Assembly (NCBI RefSeq): GCF_005938085.1
Contig: NZ_SMZK01000001.1
Span: 2,852,001 to 2,916,000 of the forward strand
Direction of reading: 5' to 3'
Source of the DNA: Haloterrigena sp. H1
Lineage (GTDB): Archaea > Halobacteriota > Halobacteria > Halobacteriales > Natrialbaceae
DNA: 64,000 nt
The notes beneath the pieces are model-generated. The model ran no database searches. It was not told where the DNA came from and saw only the letters and a list, made by a program, of their open reading frames with translations. A program made the translations under genes and the position numbers. Position 1 is the first letter of the stretch. Each line of letters starts with the position of its first letter. Shown here in pieces: positions 25,210-34,794 of this stretch.

Positions 25210-26229
25210 ATGCCCCTGCAACTCGGCTTCTCGGGCGACGTCATGCTCGGGCGAGTCGTCGACGACCGCCAGCGCCGCCGCCCCGTCGATGCGGTGTGGG
25301 GATCCGCCCTCGAGCGCCTGCGCAGCCTCGACGGGCTGGTGATCAACCTCGAGTGTTGTCTGTCGACGCGCGGCCAGCAGTGGCAACGCACCTACCGACC
25401 GTTTCACTTCCGGGCCGACCCCGACTGGGCGATCCCCGCACTCGAACGTGCTAGCGTCGATATCTGCGCGCTAGCGAACAACCACATCCTCGACTACGAG
25501 GAAGTGGCGCTGCGGGATACCCTCGCGGAACTCGACGAGGCCGGCATCGCGCGTTCCGGTGCCGGGGAGACGATCGACGAGGCGCTCGAGCCAGCGGTTC
25601 GGACGATCAGCGGTTCGAACGCGGACAGCGACGACGAACTCGAGGTCGCCGTGATTTCATTGACCGATAACACGCCGGAGTACGCCGCCGACGAGGATTC
25701 ACCGGGAACGGCCTGGATCGAGATTGATGTCCACGACATGGAGACGCGACGACGCGTGAGGGAAGCGCTCGAGCGCGCACGCGAGACGAATTCCGACCTG
25801 CTAGTCGCCTCGCTGCACTGGGGGCCGAACATGGTCACGGAACCACCCGAGTCGTTCCGAGAGTTCGGCCGCTGGCTAGTGGAAGAAGGCGTTGACGTCG
25901 TGCACGGCCACAGTGCTCACGTCTTCCAAGCGATCGAGGTCCACGAGGGCCGGCCGATCATCTACGACGCCGGGGATTTCGTCGATGACTACCAGGTCGA
26001 CCCCGAGTTGCGAAACGACCGGAGTTTCCTGTTCGTGCTCTCGGTGACAGCCAACGGCAACTTGACCGAACTCCGATTACATCCGACCGAGATCGACGAC
26101 TGTGCGGTCCACGAAGCGAGTGCAAGTGTAGCCGAGTGGTCCCGTAAACGGATGCGGAACCTCTCGGCCCCGTTCGGGACCGAATTCGATCGGGACGGCG
26201 ACGCGCTCGTCTTATCGCTCGAACACTGA
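25210..26229 (+). CDS. CapA/PgsA-family metallophosphatase-like protein
   Basis: The 339-residue protein belongs to the PGA_cap family named for poly-gamma-glutamate capsule synthesis. Motifs are GFSGDVMLGR near residue 6, INLECCLS near residue 43, ALANNHILDY near residue 88, ASLHWGPN, HGHSAHVFQ and IYDAGDFVDDYQ, which supply the metal ligands of a calcineurin-like fold. There is no signal peptide. The upstream start at 25135 lies within a repeat and is rejected. No capsule ligase gene adjoins it, so the capsule link is only by family. Confidence 0.88.
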   Translation: MPLQLGFSGDVMLGRVVDDRQRRRPVDAVWGSALERLRSLDGLVINLECCLSTRGQQWQRTYRPFHFRADPDWAIPALERASVDICALANNHILDYEEVALRDTLAELDEAGIARSGAGETIDEALEPAVRTISGSNADSDDELEVAVISLTDNTPEYAADEDSPGTAWIEIDVHDMETRRRVREALERARETNSDLLVASLHWGPNMVTEPPESFREFGRWLVEEGVDVVHGHSAHVFQAIEVHEGRPIIYDAGDFVDDYQVDPELRNDRSFLFVLSVTANGNLTELRLHPTEIDDCAVHEASASVAEWSRKRMRNLSAPFGTEFDRDGDALVLSLEH

Positions 26230-26346
26230 CAGGTGACCGTACAATCCGCGAACCACGATCTCGATTCGACACTCGAGCGGTGTGTCACCGTATCGTCCGG
26301 GCAGTTGGCAACCCTTAAGATAGCAACTCCGCTACACCGCGATAGT

Positions 26347-27072
26347 ATGAAAGTGGTCGTCTCTATCGGTGGCAGCGTCCTCGTGCCCGAACCCGGCGCG
26401 GATCGGGTGGCCGAGCACGCAGCCGTCATCGAAGACCTCATCGACGAGGGCTGTCGGATCGGTGCCGTCGTCGGAGGTGGCGGTGTCGCCCGCGAATACA
26501 TCTCGGCTGCACGGAAGCTCGACGCAAACGAAATCGAGCTCGATCAGTTGGGGATCGACGTCACGCGGCTCAACGCGCGGCTGCTCATCGCTGCACTGAG
26601 CGAGGAGTCCGTGACTGCGCCCGCGCTCGATTACGAGGAGGCCAGCGAGGCGCTCCGCCGAGACGATATCTGTATCATGGGCGGAGTCGCACCAGCACAG
26701 ACCACCGACGCTGTCGGGGCCGCGCTGGCAGAATACATCGATGCCGACCTGCTCGTCTACGCCACGAGCGTTCCCGGCGTCTACAGCGCCGACCCGAACG
26801 AGGACGCGGACGCGACCAAGTACGACGAGCTCTCCGCGACGGAACTGGTCGACGTCATCGCCGGCCTCGAGATGAACGCCGGGGCCTCCGCCCCGGTCGA
26901 CCTGCTGGCGGCGAAGATCATCGAGCGCTCGGGGATGCGGACGATCGTCCTCGACGGCACCGACCCCGACCGGATCGCTCGCGCGGTCCGCCACGGCGAA
27001 CACGGCGGCACCGACATCGTCCCCGACGGTGTCGGTGCGGAACCGACCTACTGGGCGAGCGACGAGCAATGA
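26347..27072 (+). CDS. pyrH: UMP kinase
   Basis: PyrH makes UDP from UMP. The 241-residue amino-acid-kinase-fold protein starts MKVVVSIGGSVLVPE, has AVVGGGGVAREYI near residue 40, the DQLGIDVTRLNA segment typical of archaeal PyrH, DADLLVYATSVPGVYSADP near residue 130, and a C-terminal VLDGTDPDRI. Its stop overlaps the lysS start (ATGA), so the two are cotranslated. The frame upstream of 26347 is not family-like. Confidence 0.96.
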   Translation: MKVVVSIGGSVLVPEPGADRVAEHAAVIEDLIDEGCRIGAVVGGGGVAREYISAARKLDANEIELDQLGIDVTRLNARLLIAALSEESVTAPALDYEEASEALRRDDICIMGGVAPAQTTDAVGAALAEYIDADLLVYATSVPGVYSADPNEDADATKYDELSATELVDVIAGLEMNAGASAPVDLLAAKIIERSGMRTIVLDGTDPDRIARAVRHGEHGGTDIVPDGVGAEPTYWASDEQ

Positions 27073-28769
27073 GTACCGACGGCGACACGGACGAAAACAC
27101 AGCCGACGAGTCGGATTCGGAGGCGATCAGTCCCTATACCCTCCAGCACGAGGACGCGAGCGAGACGCGGCATGCCTTCTGGGCCGATACGGTCGCTGAC
27201 CGTGTCGAGGCTCGAGAGCCGGACGAACCGATCGTCATCAAAGGCGGCATCTCGCCGTCTGGCGTTCCCCACCTCGGGAACGTCAACGAGATTATGCGCG
27301 GCTACTACGTCGCCGAGGTCCTGCGCGACCGCGGCTACGAGGTCCAGCAGGTCTTCACCGCCGACGACCGCGACCCGCTCCGGGGGCTGCCCCGGACGCT
27401 CTGTGACTTAGAGGGCAATCTCGTCGATCTCGGCGAGGTCGACGCCGGCGCACTCGGCCGGAACCTCGGCGCACCCTACACCGATATTCCGGACCCCTTC
27501 GGCTGCTGTGACTCCTATGGCGACCACTTCTCGACCATTATCCAGAACAGCGCCGACGCCGTCGACGTGCCGATCGAGCTGGTCTCGAACACCGAACTGT
27601 ACGAATCCGGCGAGCTCGAGGACGTCACCCGCTTCGTTCTCGAGCATCAGGATCGCGCCCGCGAGGTTCTCTCGCAGTACCAAGACAAGGTCGACGAGGA
27701 CTACGTCCCGTTCAACCCGATCTGCGAGGAGTGTGGAAAGATCACCGAGACGGTAACGAGCGTCGACGTCGACGCCGGAACCGTCGACTACCGCTGTACC
27801 GACATGGACGCCGGCGATCAGACGATCGACGGCTGTGGCCACGAGGGCACGGCCACGTTGCGCGAGGGCAAACTCCCCTGGCGCTTCGAGTGGCCCGCCC
27901 AGTGGCAACTGCTCGGCGTCGACTTCGAACCCTTCGGCAAGGACCACGCCGAAGGCTCCTGGCCCAGCGGACAGGACGTCGCGCGTAACGTCTTCGAGAT
28001 CCAACCGCCGGTCCCGATGGTCTACGAGTGGTTCACCCTCGAGGGCGAGCCCTTCTCCTCCTCTGCAGGGAACGTCATCCTCGTCTCGGACGTGCTCGAA
28101 CTCTTAGAGCCCGAAGTGCTGCGCTATTTCTTCGCGAAGGATCCCTCGAAGGCCCGGGACTTCAGCATCGAACGGCTCGATCAGCTCGTCGACGAGTTCG
28201 ACCGCCTCGAGGCGATCTACTTCGGCGAGATCGAGGCCGACGAGGACGAGCAGGCCTTCGCCGAGCGTGTCTATCCCTTCGTGGTCGAGGAGCCACGCGA
28301 AGAGCGCATTCGACTGCCGTACACCTTCGCCGCGGTGCTCGGGATGACCGACGACCCCGACCTGCGCGAGGAGATCGCCCGCCGGGAGGGCCACATCCCC
28401 GACGATGCGCCCGAGTGGGCCGTCGACAAGGCGCTCGAGCGCGTCGAGCAGGCCCGCAACTGGGCGCGCCGCACCGGCAACGAGTTCGATTACGAACTCA
28501 AGCGCAGCGAGATCCCGGCCCACGACTTCGATGCGGACACCGAAACCGCACTCGCGGAACTGGCCGACTTCATCGAAGACGGTCACGAACCCGACGAGAT
28601 CCAGGGTGAGATCTACGAGGCTGCGAAGCGAAACGATGTCGACGTCGGTGACTTCTTCGGGGCTGGGTACCGACTCTTCTTCGACGAAGACCAGGGACCG
28701 AAACTCGGTCCCTTCCTCGCGAAAGTCGATCAGGAGTTCGTCGTCGACCGACTCCGGCGCGAACGGTAA
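27069..28769 (+). CDS. lysS: Lysyl-tRNA synthetase, class I
   Basis: This archaeal class I LysRS charges tRNA-Lys. The 566-residue protein has the HIGH-like motif as PHLGNVNE near residue 66, a zinc-binding insertion with CEECGK and later CTDMDAGDQTIDGCG, the KMSKS-like SSSAGNVI near residue 325, and a helical anticodon-binding C-terminus. It overlaps pyrH by four bases. Class I rather than class II LysRS is the usual archaeal form. Confidence 0.96.
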   Translation: MSTDGDTDENTADESDSEAISPYTLQHEDASETRHAFWADTVADRVEAREPDEPIVIKGGISPSGVPHLGNVNEIMRGYYVAEVLRDRGYEVQQVFTADDRDPLRGLPRTLCDLEGNLVDLGEVDAGALGRNLGAPYTDIPDPFGCCDSYGDHFSTIIQNSADAVDVPIELVSNTELYESGELEDVTRFVLEHQDRAREVLSQYQDKVDEDYVPFNPICEECGKITETVTSVDVDAGTVDYRCTDMDAGDQTIDGCGHEGTATLREGKLPWRFEWPAQWQLLGVDFEPFGKDHAEGSWPSGQDVARNVFEIQPPVPMVYEWFTLEGEPFSSSAGNVILVSDVLELLEPEVLRYFFAKDPSKARDFSIERLDQLVDEFDRLEAIYFGEIEADEDEQAFAERVYPFVVEEPREERIRLPYTFAAVLGMTDDPDLREEIARREGHIPDDAPEWAVDKALERVEQARNWARRTGNEFDYELKRSEIPAHDFDADTETALAELADFIEDGHEPDEIQGEIYEAAKRNDVDVGDFFGAGYRLFFDEDQGPKLGPFLAKVDQEFVVDRLRRER

Positions 28770-28956
28770 GCCGGTCCCGCCAACGGTCCGTTCGAGACTA
28801 ACGGACAGGAGTCAGCGACAGCCTGATGTGCTCGCAGGGACCCGAGCAACGGGCGGTCGTCTGCGCTCGAGACGTAATTCGAGGTATCGACCAGTCTCGG
28901 TTCCGAGAGATGGATAGACAAAAGCCATTTGAGACTGCCGGTCCGAATCACTACTA

Positions 28957-30798
28957 ATGGATCACGGTTTCCCCGCTGTCGTCTCACCCCCCGAGATCTA
29001 CGGATCGGAGGTTCTGACGTGGGTTCTGGTCGGCCTCCTCCTCTACTGGATTGCGGTCCTCGGCCTGCGAAACGGCGGCTATCTACCCGATTACATCGGT
29101 ACGCAAGGGCCGATTCTCACGTTCCACACGAAACGCGGCCGTGCCCTGCTCGATCGGCTCGCACAGCCCAAACGGTTCTGGCGCGCGTGGTCGAACCTCG
29201 GCGTCGGCATCGCGATCGTCGTGATGGTGAGCATGTTCGTCTTTCTCATTCAGGGCGCGATAGCCGCGCTCTCGTCGCCACAGGTGTCGTCCTCGGCGGT
29301 CCGACAGCCACGCAACGTCCTCGTCATCCCCGGCGTCAACGACTTCCTGCCGCTTGCGGCGACGCCCGGCATCGTCTTCGGCCTGCTCGTCGGGCTCGTC
29401 GTTCACGAGGGGGGCCACGGCCTGCTCTGTCGCGTCGAGGACATCGACATCGACTCGATGGGGATCGCGATGCTCGCCGTTCTCCCCGTCGGCGCGTTCG
29501 TCGAACCCGATCAAGAGAGCAGCAAAGCGGCCTCCCGCGGCGGCCAGACTCGGATGTTCGCCGCCGGCGTCACGAACAACTTCGCGATCACGCTCCTTGC
29601 CTTCGCGCTCCTCTTTGGCCCCGTCGCCGGCTCGATTGCCGTCGCACCCGGCGCTGCCGTCGGCGGCGTCGCAGACAGTTCCCCTGCTTCCGAGGCCGGG
29701 ATCGAACCAAACGACCGTATCACGGCCATCAACGGCACCGCAGTCGAGAGCAACAACGACCTCGCGAACCGACTCGAGGCCACCGATGGCACTCAGGTAA
29801 GCGTCGAACTCAACGGCGAGGAGACGGTGCCGGTCGATCGCGCGTTGCTCGTGACCGCAGCGACCGACGATAGCCCGACGGGGCTGTCCGCTGGCGACAA
29901 GATCCGCGCGGTCGACGGCCAATCGGTCGCGACCGAACGCGGCTTCGTCAACGCCGTCGGCGACGACGAGCGCGTCAATCTGACGATCGAACCCGAAAGC
30001 GATGGGGATCGCGTCGAGCGCGAAGTGACGATCGGCGCTGCGGTCTCGATCGTCGAAGATGAGCCACTCGAGGGCCAGACGGGGCCGACCGATGAGACGA
30101 TGGTCATTACCCGCTTCGACGGCGAACGGGTGCACGACTATGGGGTCCTCGCCGGGCTGCTCGAGGACACCGAGCCGGGCCAGGAGGTCACCGTCGAGAG
30201 CTATTTCGGCGATGAGCGTGAGACCTACACCGTCACCCTCGACGAGCATCCGCGCGCCGACAGTGGCTTCCTCGGCATTCAGCCCCAGCCAGGAACGTCC
30301 GGCGTCTCGATGAGCGACATCGGCGTCCAGCTCTACCCCGCAGGTGAGTATCTCGGCCTGCTCGGGGGCGACGGCGAAACACAGTTCGGACCGATCGCCG
30401 ACACATTCCTCGGCAAGATCGGCGTGGCGCTTCTGTTACCGGTCATCGGCGTCAGCGGCGTGCTCCCCTTCAACTTCGCCGGCTTCACCGGTGGGATTCA
30501 GAACTTCTACGAGGCCCAGGGCGCACTCGGCGCGTTCGGTGACGGAGGCGTCTTCCTGCTGGCGAATCTGTTGTTCTGGACCGGCTGGATCAACGTCCAG
30601 CTCGGCTTTTTCAACTGCGTCCCGGCGTTCCCGCTCGACGGGGGACACATCCTCCGGACGAGCACCGAAGCGATCGTCTCTCGGCTCCCGATCACCGCCA
30701 CTCGTGGCATGGTCCGCGTGGTGACGACCACGGTCGGCGTGACGATGCTCGTCAGCTTCCTCATGTTGCTGTTCGGGCCACAACTGCTCGCGGGCTGA
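28957..30798 (+). CDS. Site-2 protease with PDZ domains
   Basis: The 613-residue membrane protein has N-terminal helices, the zinc motif HEGGH in GLVVHEGGHGLLCRVED near residue 150, extracytoplasmic PDZ-like domains at about residues 230-460 (AGIEPNDRITAINGTAV; LSAGDKIRAVDGQSV), and NCVPAFPLDGGHILR near residue 552, giving the third ligand, followed by final helices. It is distinct from the shorter S2P at 22240-23397. It lies between lysS and pitA on the same strand with separate promoters likely. Confidence 0.93.
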   Translation: MDHGFPAVVSPPEIYGSEVLTWVLVGLLLYWIAVLGLRNGGYLPDYIGTQGPILTFHTKRGRALLDRLAQPKRFWRAWSNLGVGIAIVVMVSMFVFLIQGAIAALSSPQVSSSAVRQPRNVLVIPGVNDFLPLAATPGIVFGLLVGLVVHEGGHGLLCRVEDIDIDSMGIAMLAVLPVGAFVEPDQESSKAASRGGQTRMFAAGVTNNFAITLLAFALLFGPVAGSIAVAPGAAVGGVADSSPASEAGIEPNDRITAINGTAVESNNDLANRLEATDGTQVSVELNGEETVPVDRALLVTAATDDSPTGLSAGDKIRAVDGQSVATERGFVNAVGDDERVNLTIEPESDGDRVEREVTIGAAVSIVEDEPLEGQTGPTDETMVITRFDGERVHDYGVLAGLLEDTEPGQEVTVESYFGDERETYTVTLDEHPRADSGFLGIQPQPGTSGVSMSDIGVQLYPAGEYLGLLGGDGETQFGPIADTFLGKIGVALLLPVIGVSGVLPFNFAGFTGGIQNFYEAQGALGAFGDGGVFLLANLLFWTGWINVQLGFFNCVPAFPLDGGHILRTSTEAIVSRLPITATRGMVRVVTTTVGVTMLVSFLMLLFGPQLLAG

Positions 30799-30936
30799 AA
30801 CCGGGGCCGCCGGTGCCGTTCGATCGACGAGGTAGATACCGTACAGTGGACGCGACCGGTCACATGCAGGGCCATCATCACACGATAGTGGGGAGAAACC
30901 CGGCCCTTCTTAGCGTCGCCGTTCTAACCCGCGTCT

Positions 30937-32421
30937 ATGGAACGACGGCAACCACCACAGACCGAAGAAGGCTGGTACGTCCTGCACGACTTCCGGTCGA
31001 TCGACTGGGACGCCTGGCGAGACGCGCCCGAGCGACGGCGCGAACGGGCGCTCGAAGAAGGTATCGACTACCTCACGTCCAGTGAGCGCGTCAACGACGC
31101 AGATGAGGGACAGTCGGCGACGTTCGCAGTACTCGGCCACAAGGCCGACCTGCTCGTCTTGCACCTGCGGCCGACGCTCGCCGACATCGACGCGCTCGAG
31201 CGACGGTTCGAACACACCGCACTCGCCGAGTTCACCGAGCGGGCCGACTCCTACCTCTCGGTGACGGAAGTCTCGGGCTACATGTCCCAGGACTACTTCG
31301 AAGAGGGCGAAACCGCCGATAGCGGGATCGCCAACTACATCGAGTCCCGGCTCAAGCCCGAACTGCCCGACAGCGACTTCCTCTGTTTCTACCCGATGAG
31401 CAAGCGCCGCGGGCCCGACCACAACTGGTACGAACTGCCCTTCGACGAGCGTGCAGACTACCTCTCGAATCACGGCGAGATCGGCAAGGACTACGCCGGT
31501 CGCGTCACCCAGATCATCGCCGGCAGCATCGGCTTCGACGACTTCGAGTGGGGCATCACCCTCTTTGGCGACGATCCAACCGACGTCAAGGAGCTGCTCT
31601 ACGAGATGCGCTTCGATCCCTCGAGTTCCCGCTTCGCCGAGTTCGGGCGGTTCCTCTCGGCTCGCCGGATGGAGCCCACAGATCTGGGCGCGTACCTCGC
31701 CGGCGAACCGGTCCCGCAAGAAGACGAGGGCAGTCATCCCCATGCGGGCGCTGACACCGAGGGCCACCACCATGGCGGATCGGAATCGGACGGCCATCAC
31801 GGCGGCTCCGACGGCCCACACGGCGACGACGAGGACGTCCGCAGCGAACTCGAGGAACAGGGCGTCTACGCGGGCCAGCCACACGGCGAGGACGTCCACG
31901 CGGTCGTGCTCTACTCGGAGGCCGACTCTGACGACCTCTTCGAAGAGGTCGACGGACTTCGGCAGAACTTCGACCACTACGATACGCACGTGAAGACGGC
32001 CGTCTACGAGCCTCGAGACGACGACGCAGAGACTGCGGTCGTCAGCCTCTGGGACACCGACCGCGCCGCGAACACGGCCGCCGGCTTCCTCGCCGAACTC
32101 CCCAAGATCGTCCGCCAGGCGGGCGACGACGAGGACGACTCGTGGGGGACGATGGGGATGTTCTACACCGTGAAGCCGGAGCACCGAAGCGACTTCACCG
32201 GCGTCTTCGATGACGCCGCCGACATGCTCGCCGACATGGACGGCCACCGCAAGACCGACCTGCTCGTCAACCGTGAAGACGAAAACGACATGTTCATCGC
32301 CAGCCGCTGGGACTCCCGCGAGGACGCCATGGCGTTCTTCCGCAGCGACGCCTTCTCGGAGACCGTCGAGTTCGGTCGCGATGTCCTCGCCGACCGGCCA
32401 CGACACGTCTTCCTCGCCTGA
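30937..32421 (+). CDS. pitA: PitA: chlorite-dismutase/HemQ-like plus monooxygenase fusion
   Basis: The 494-residue protein joins a chlorite dismutase/HemQ-like domain (about residues 1-265), a His-rich acidic linker (HPHAGADTEGHHHGG and following, about 268-300) and a dimeric alpha-beta-barrel, antibiotic-monooxygenase-like domain (about 315-494). This is the haloarchaeal PitA architecture; HemQ-like domains act in coproheme decarboxylation. The linker could bind metal. The TGA stop at 32419-32421 is also the first three bases of a dispersed hairpin repeat, and a T6 run follows the repeat at 32515. Confidence 0.93.
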   Translation: MERRQPPQTEEGWYVLHDFRSIDWDAWRDAPERRRERALEEGIDYLTSSERVNDADEGQSATFAVLGHKADLLVLHLRPTLADIDALERRFEHTALAEFTERADSYLSVTEVSGYMSQDYFEEGETADSGIANYIESRLKPELPDSDFLCFYPMSKRRGPDHNWYELPFDERADYLSNHGEIGKDYAGRVTQIIAGSIGFDDFEWGITLFGDDPTDVKELLYEMRFDPSSSRFAEFGRFLSARRMEPTDLGAYLAGEPVPQEDEGSHPHAGADTEGHHHGGSESDGHHGGSDGPHGDDEDVRSELEEQGVYAGQPHGEDVHAVVLYSEADSDDLFEEVDGLRQNFDHYDTHVKTAVYEPRDDDAETAVVSLWDTDRAANTAAGFLAELPKIVRQAGDDEDDSWGTMGMFYTVKPEHRSDFTGVFDDAADMLADMDGHRKTDLLVNREDENDMFIASRWDSREDAMAFFRSDAFSETVEFGRDVLADRPRHVFLA

Positions 32422-32503
32422 TACGGACTCCTGTCAGTCAGTTCCGGTGCAACCGCCATCGCCCTGCGGTCGCACCGGTAAATCGTGACAGCAGACCGTA
32501 TGA
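32419..32503 (-). repeat. Dispersed hairpin repeat, family 1, copy 1
   Basis: Read on the minus strand this 85-bp element runs from TCATACGGTCTGCTGTCA to GACAGGAGTCCGTATCA. The outer arms pair at 14 of 16 positions and an inner pair (CCGGTGCAACCGC with GCGGTCGCACCGG) at 12 of 13, so it folds as one long nested hairpin. Its outer TGA is the pitA stop codon. A TTTTTT run 12 nt past its end makes hairpin plus T-tract, a possible terminator for pitA. Other copies are at 34795, 39946 and 47220. Confidence 0.8.
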
Positions 32504-32548
32504 GAACTGGGCGCTTTTTTCCGACCGGCTCGAGATCGAGACTCGACC

Positions 32549-32737
32549 TTAGATCCCGCCTGCGTCCGACGGTTCGTCGTAGAAGAAATACGCGGCGACC
32601 CCGGCTAATCCGAACGCAAGCGTCACGAACGGCCACTTGCCGGCCTCGGTCTCAGTCAGGCGCGCGTGGCCGGTCACGAACATCGCGAGCCCGACGTGGG
32701 CGACGAGCGTTGCAACGACAAACGCCTGTGGGTCCAT
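32549..32737 (-). CDS. Small membrane protein, two helices
   Basis: The 62-residue protein (MDPQAFVVATLVAHVGLAMF) has two hydrophobic helices separated by a short charged loop (TGHARLTETEAGKW) and ends in an acidic tail. The ATG at 32737 is preferred over upstream open frame that is Arg/Ser-rich noise. It is convergent with pitA, with the repeat copy between them. The family is unknown to me. Confidence 0.75.
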   Translation of the reverse strand: MDPQAFVVATLVAHVGLAMFVTGHARLTETEAGKWPFVTLAFGLAGVAAYFFYDEPSDAGGI

Positions 32738-32954
32738 AACTCGAGGGTTCGACGCGGCAATCAAAGCCGTTACGAAGGTAATCGGCGGTCCAATGAGTAC
32801 AGCGGACTGTGGCCGGGAACGGGCTCCGAGCACTGCGAGGTGCCCGTGACCCGGGGAAGGGCAGGCAGTTACCCGAACCGACCGCGAGCGAGGCCGAAGG
32901 CCGAGCGAGCGGGCCGACGACCGACCCGTAGGGGAGAGAGGAGTGCTTTTGATC

Positions 32955-33026
32955 AACCGTTTACCGAGGGACGTCGCGAGCGAGACGCTACGCGCTCGCT
33001 TGCGACAGACCGCAGTGGAAACGGTT
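32955..33026. terminator. Nested hairpin just past the DUF5611 stop
   Basis: AACCGTTT at 32955-32962 and AAACGGTT at 33019-33026 enclose GTCGCGAGCGAG (32973-32984) and CTCGCTTGCGAC (32995-33006), an 11-of-12 stem. On the minus strand the structure starts one base past the DUF5611 stop, so it would form the 3' end of that mRNA. Upstream, 32738-32950 is GAGCGA-rich and holds no gene. A terminator or 3' stabiliser is the simplest reading. Confidence 0.5.
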
Positions 33027-33027
33027 G

Positions 33028-33411
33028 TTAGAAGTCGTGATCCGGGTCGTCTTCGACTGTCCGTTTCATCGAGTCACGGCGGGACTTGGCGTCACGACCG
33101 GTGGCCTCGAGCAGGAAGTCGTTTTTGGCGTCGACGGCGTCGGCGGCGGCCTCGAGTTCGTCTGGGCCGAGTTCGGTGGGGTCGCGTTCGTGGAACTCGA
33201 CGCCGAGTTTGTCCTTCTTGCCGGAGTACTCGACGGCACCGACGACGATTTTCTCGAAGACAGGGTTGTCAGGCTCTTCGATGCAGAAGAGGTCGCTGCC
33301 CTTGTACTCCTGGAAGCCCGTGATCGGACCGAAGTAGTCCACGACAGTCGACTCCAGATCCGGAATTCGCTCCTCGAGATATTCACCGCGGCGCATCTTG
33401 TACTCCTTCAT
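33028..33411 (-). CDS. DUF5611 family protein
   Basis: The 127-residue protein starts MKEYKMRRGEYLEERIPDLE and has an alpha/beta body with FCIEEPDNPVFEKIVVGAVEY and a charged helical C-terminus rich in Asp/Arg. It matches the archaeal DUF5611 family, whose function is unknown. A TATA-like box is not obvious. The gene ends in a nested hairpin. Confidence 0.87.
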   Translation of the reverse strand: MKEYKMRRGEYLEERIPDLESTVVDYFGPITGFQEYKGSDLFCIEEPDNPVFEKIVVGAVEYSGKKDKLGVEFHERDPTELGPDELEAAADAVDAKNDFLLEATGRDAKSRRDSMKRTVEDDPDHDF

Positions 33412-33605
33412 GGATTGGGAGAAACACGGCGGAGCGTTTACCTCTTTTCATAGCCGACGTTTCGGCTTCCTAACCGATCATCGGTACTGAACGCGGCCAC
33501 TGGGCTTCGTGGAGTGGGTGTGTGATCACTGGCCGGGCAGTTCAGCGACCGATCGACCGGCGAGCGATGCGACGAGTGAGCGGATGACCACCACCAGACA
33601 GCAGA

Positions 33606-34688
33606 CTATCGATGCTCGCGTTCGCTGAGATAGCCTTTGCGACAGTCGGGACAGATGTCACCGGCACGTAGCGAGGCGCGGTCACCAGTGGCGACGTAGT
33701 CACATCGTGGACAGTAGAACTCGGTCGGGATGTCGTCTGCAGGACCGCTGTCGCGTTCGGTCGGTGTCTGGACTGAGTCGGCCCACTCGATGCCGCTCGC
33801 CGATTCCGGCGAGGCGTTAGCGTCGTCAATGGAGTCGGCCGGCGGCGCTGCGGTTACCGACCGCGCGTCGTTCGTGGAATCTGCTGGCAAGTCGTTGTCA
33901 AGTACGACTGCGTCATCGTCCGTCGGAGTCGGGTCGGACGCCGCGCCTTCGGAGTCAGTCTCAGCGTCGGTGTCGTCGTCAGGCCACGTCGACGGGGTGG
34001 AGTCGGCACCGATCGGCGGACCGACGTCGTTCGAGTCGGGCCACTCACCGTGTTTGCGGTCCCGTTCGGGGGCTGGTTCGTCGTCCTCGAGAATCTCGCC
34101 ATCGTCGACGACCGGATCGCCGTTCTCATCGGTCGGCAGGTCGGTGTCGTCGGTGGCTGCGGTCTCCGCGGCGGCTGTCGTCACATCCGCTTGATCGGGC
34201 GCGGTTGCAGCGGCGGACGCAGCGGTGTCGTCGTCGATGACTTCCGTATCCGTCTCGGAGCCGGATTCGTCGGCATCGATGAACTCGGCATCTGTCTCAG
34301 TGCCGGATTCGTCGGCATTGATAAACGCGGCGTCCGTTCCGGAATCAGGTTCGTCGGCATCGATGAACTCGGCATCCGTCTCGGTGACAGGGTCGTCAGT
34401 GTCGATGACTGGGGCGTCCGTCTCGGACGTGATTTCGTCGGTAGCATCTGGCTCGAGGGGCGGTTCAGTCGGCTCGGGGTCGTGATCGTCGGGGAGTGAG
34501 TCGGCACCTGCCTCGACGGCAAGGGTGGTCACCTCAGTGTTCTCGCTGATGACGTTGCGCTCGCCACAACGGGAACACTCTTCGAACTCTTGGACGGTGA
34601 CGACGACCTCACTGCCCCGTTCTTCGCGCTCGCGTTCGACCTCGGTATCGCCGAAGTCGTGTCCGAGCAGCGAACATCGCAGGACCAT
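33606..34688 (-). CDS. Two-zinc-knuckle protein with acidic repeat linker (DUF7093-like)
   Basis: The 360-residue protein has an N-terminal part with C5 and H10 and the CSRCGERN knuckle at 38-45, a very acidic low-complexity middle (about residues 65-320), and a C-terminal zinc ribbon (FYCPRCDYV ... DICPDCRKGY). I recall the N-terminal family as DUF7093. The linker contains a 14-residue tandem repeat at residues 90-154. A TTTTTTAT box about 27 nt upstream of the ATG supports leaderless transcription. It could be a flexible two-headed zinc protein; function unknown. Confidence 0.85.
   Translation of the reverse strand: MVLRCSLLGHDFGDTEVEREREERGSEVVVTVQEFEECSRCGERNVISENTEVTTLAVEAGADSLPDDHDPEPTEPPLEPDATDEITSETDAPVIDTDDPVTETDAEFIDADEPDSGTDAAFINADESGTETDAEFIDADESGSETDTEVIDDDTAASAAATAPDQADVTTAAAETAATDDTDLPTDENGDPVVDDGEILEDDEPAPERDRKHGEWPDSNDVGPPIGADSTPSTWPDDDTDAETDSEGAASDPTPTDDDAVVLDNDLPADSTNDARSVTAAPPADSIDDANASPESASGIEWADSVQTPTERDSGPADDIPTEFYCPRCDYVATGDRASLRAGDICPDCRKGYLSEREHR
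34227..34421 (-). repeat. 42-bp tandem repeat coding acidic units
   Basis: Residues 90-154 of the DUF7093-like protein are about 4.6 copies of a 14-residue unit with consensus TDAEFIDADEPDSG. In DNA the period is 42 bp, in frame, so copy number can change without frameshift. This is an in-gene minisatellite. Confidence 0.8.
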
Positions 34689-34794
34689 TGTCCCACCGTA
34701 CCGACCCAGTCCATAAAAAACGTACTGCCTGTATATCCGTTGGTCGTGACAGTCAGTCGATCTGTATTGGATTCCGCCTGTTGCAAAGAGAGGC

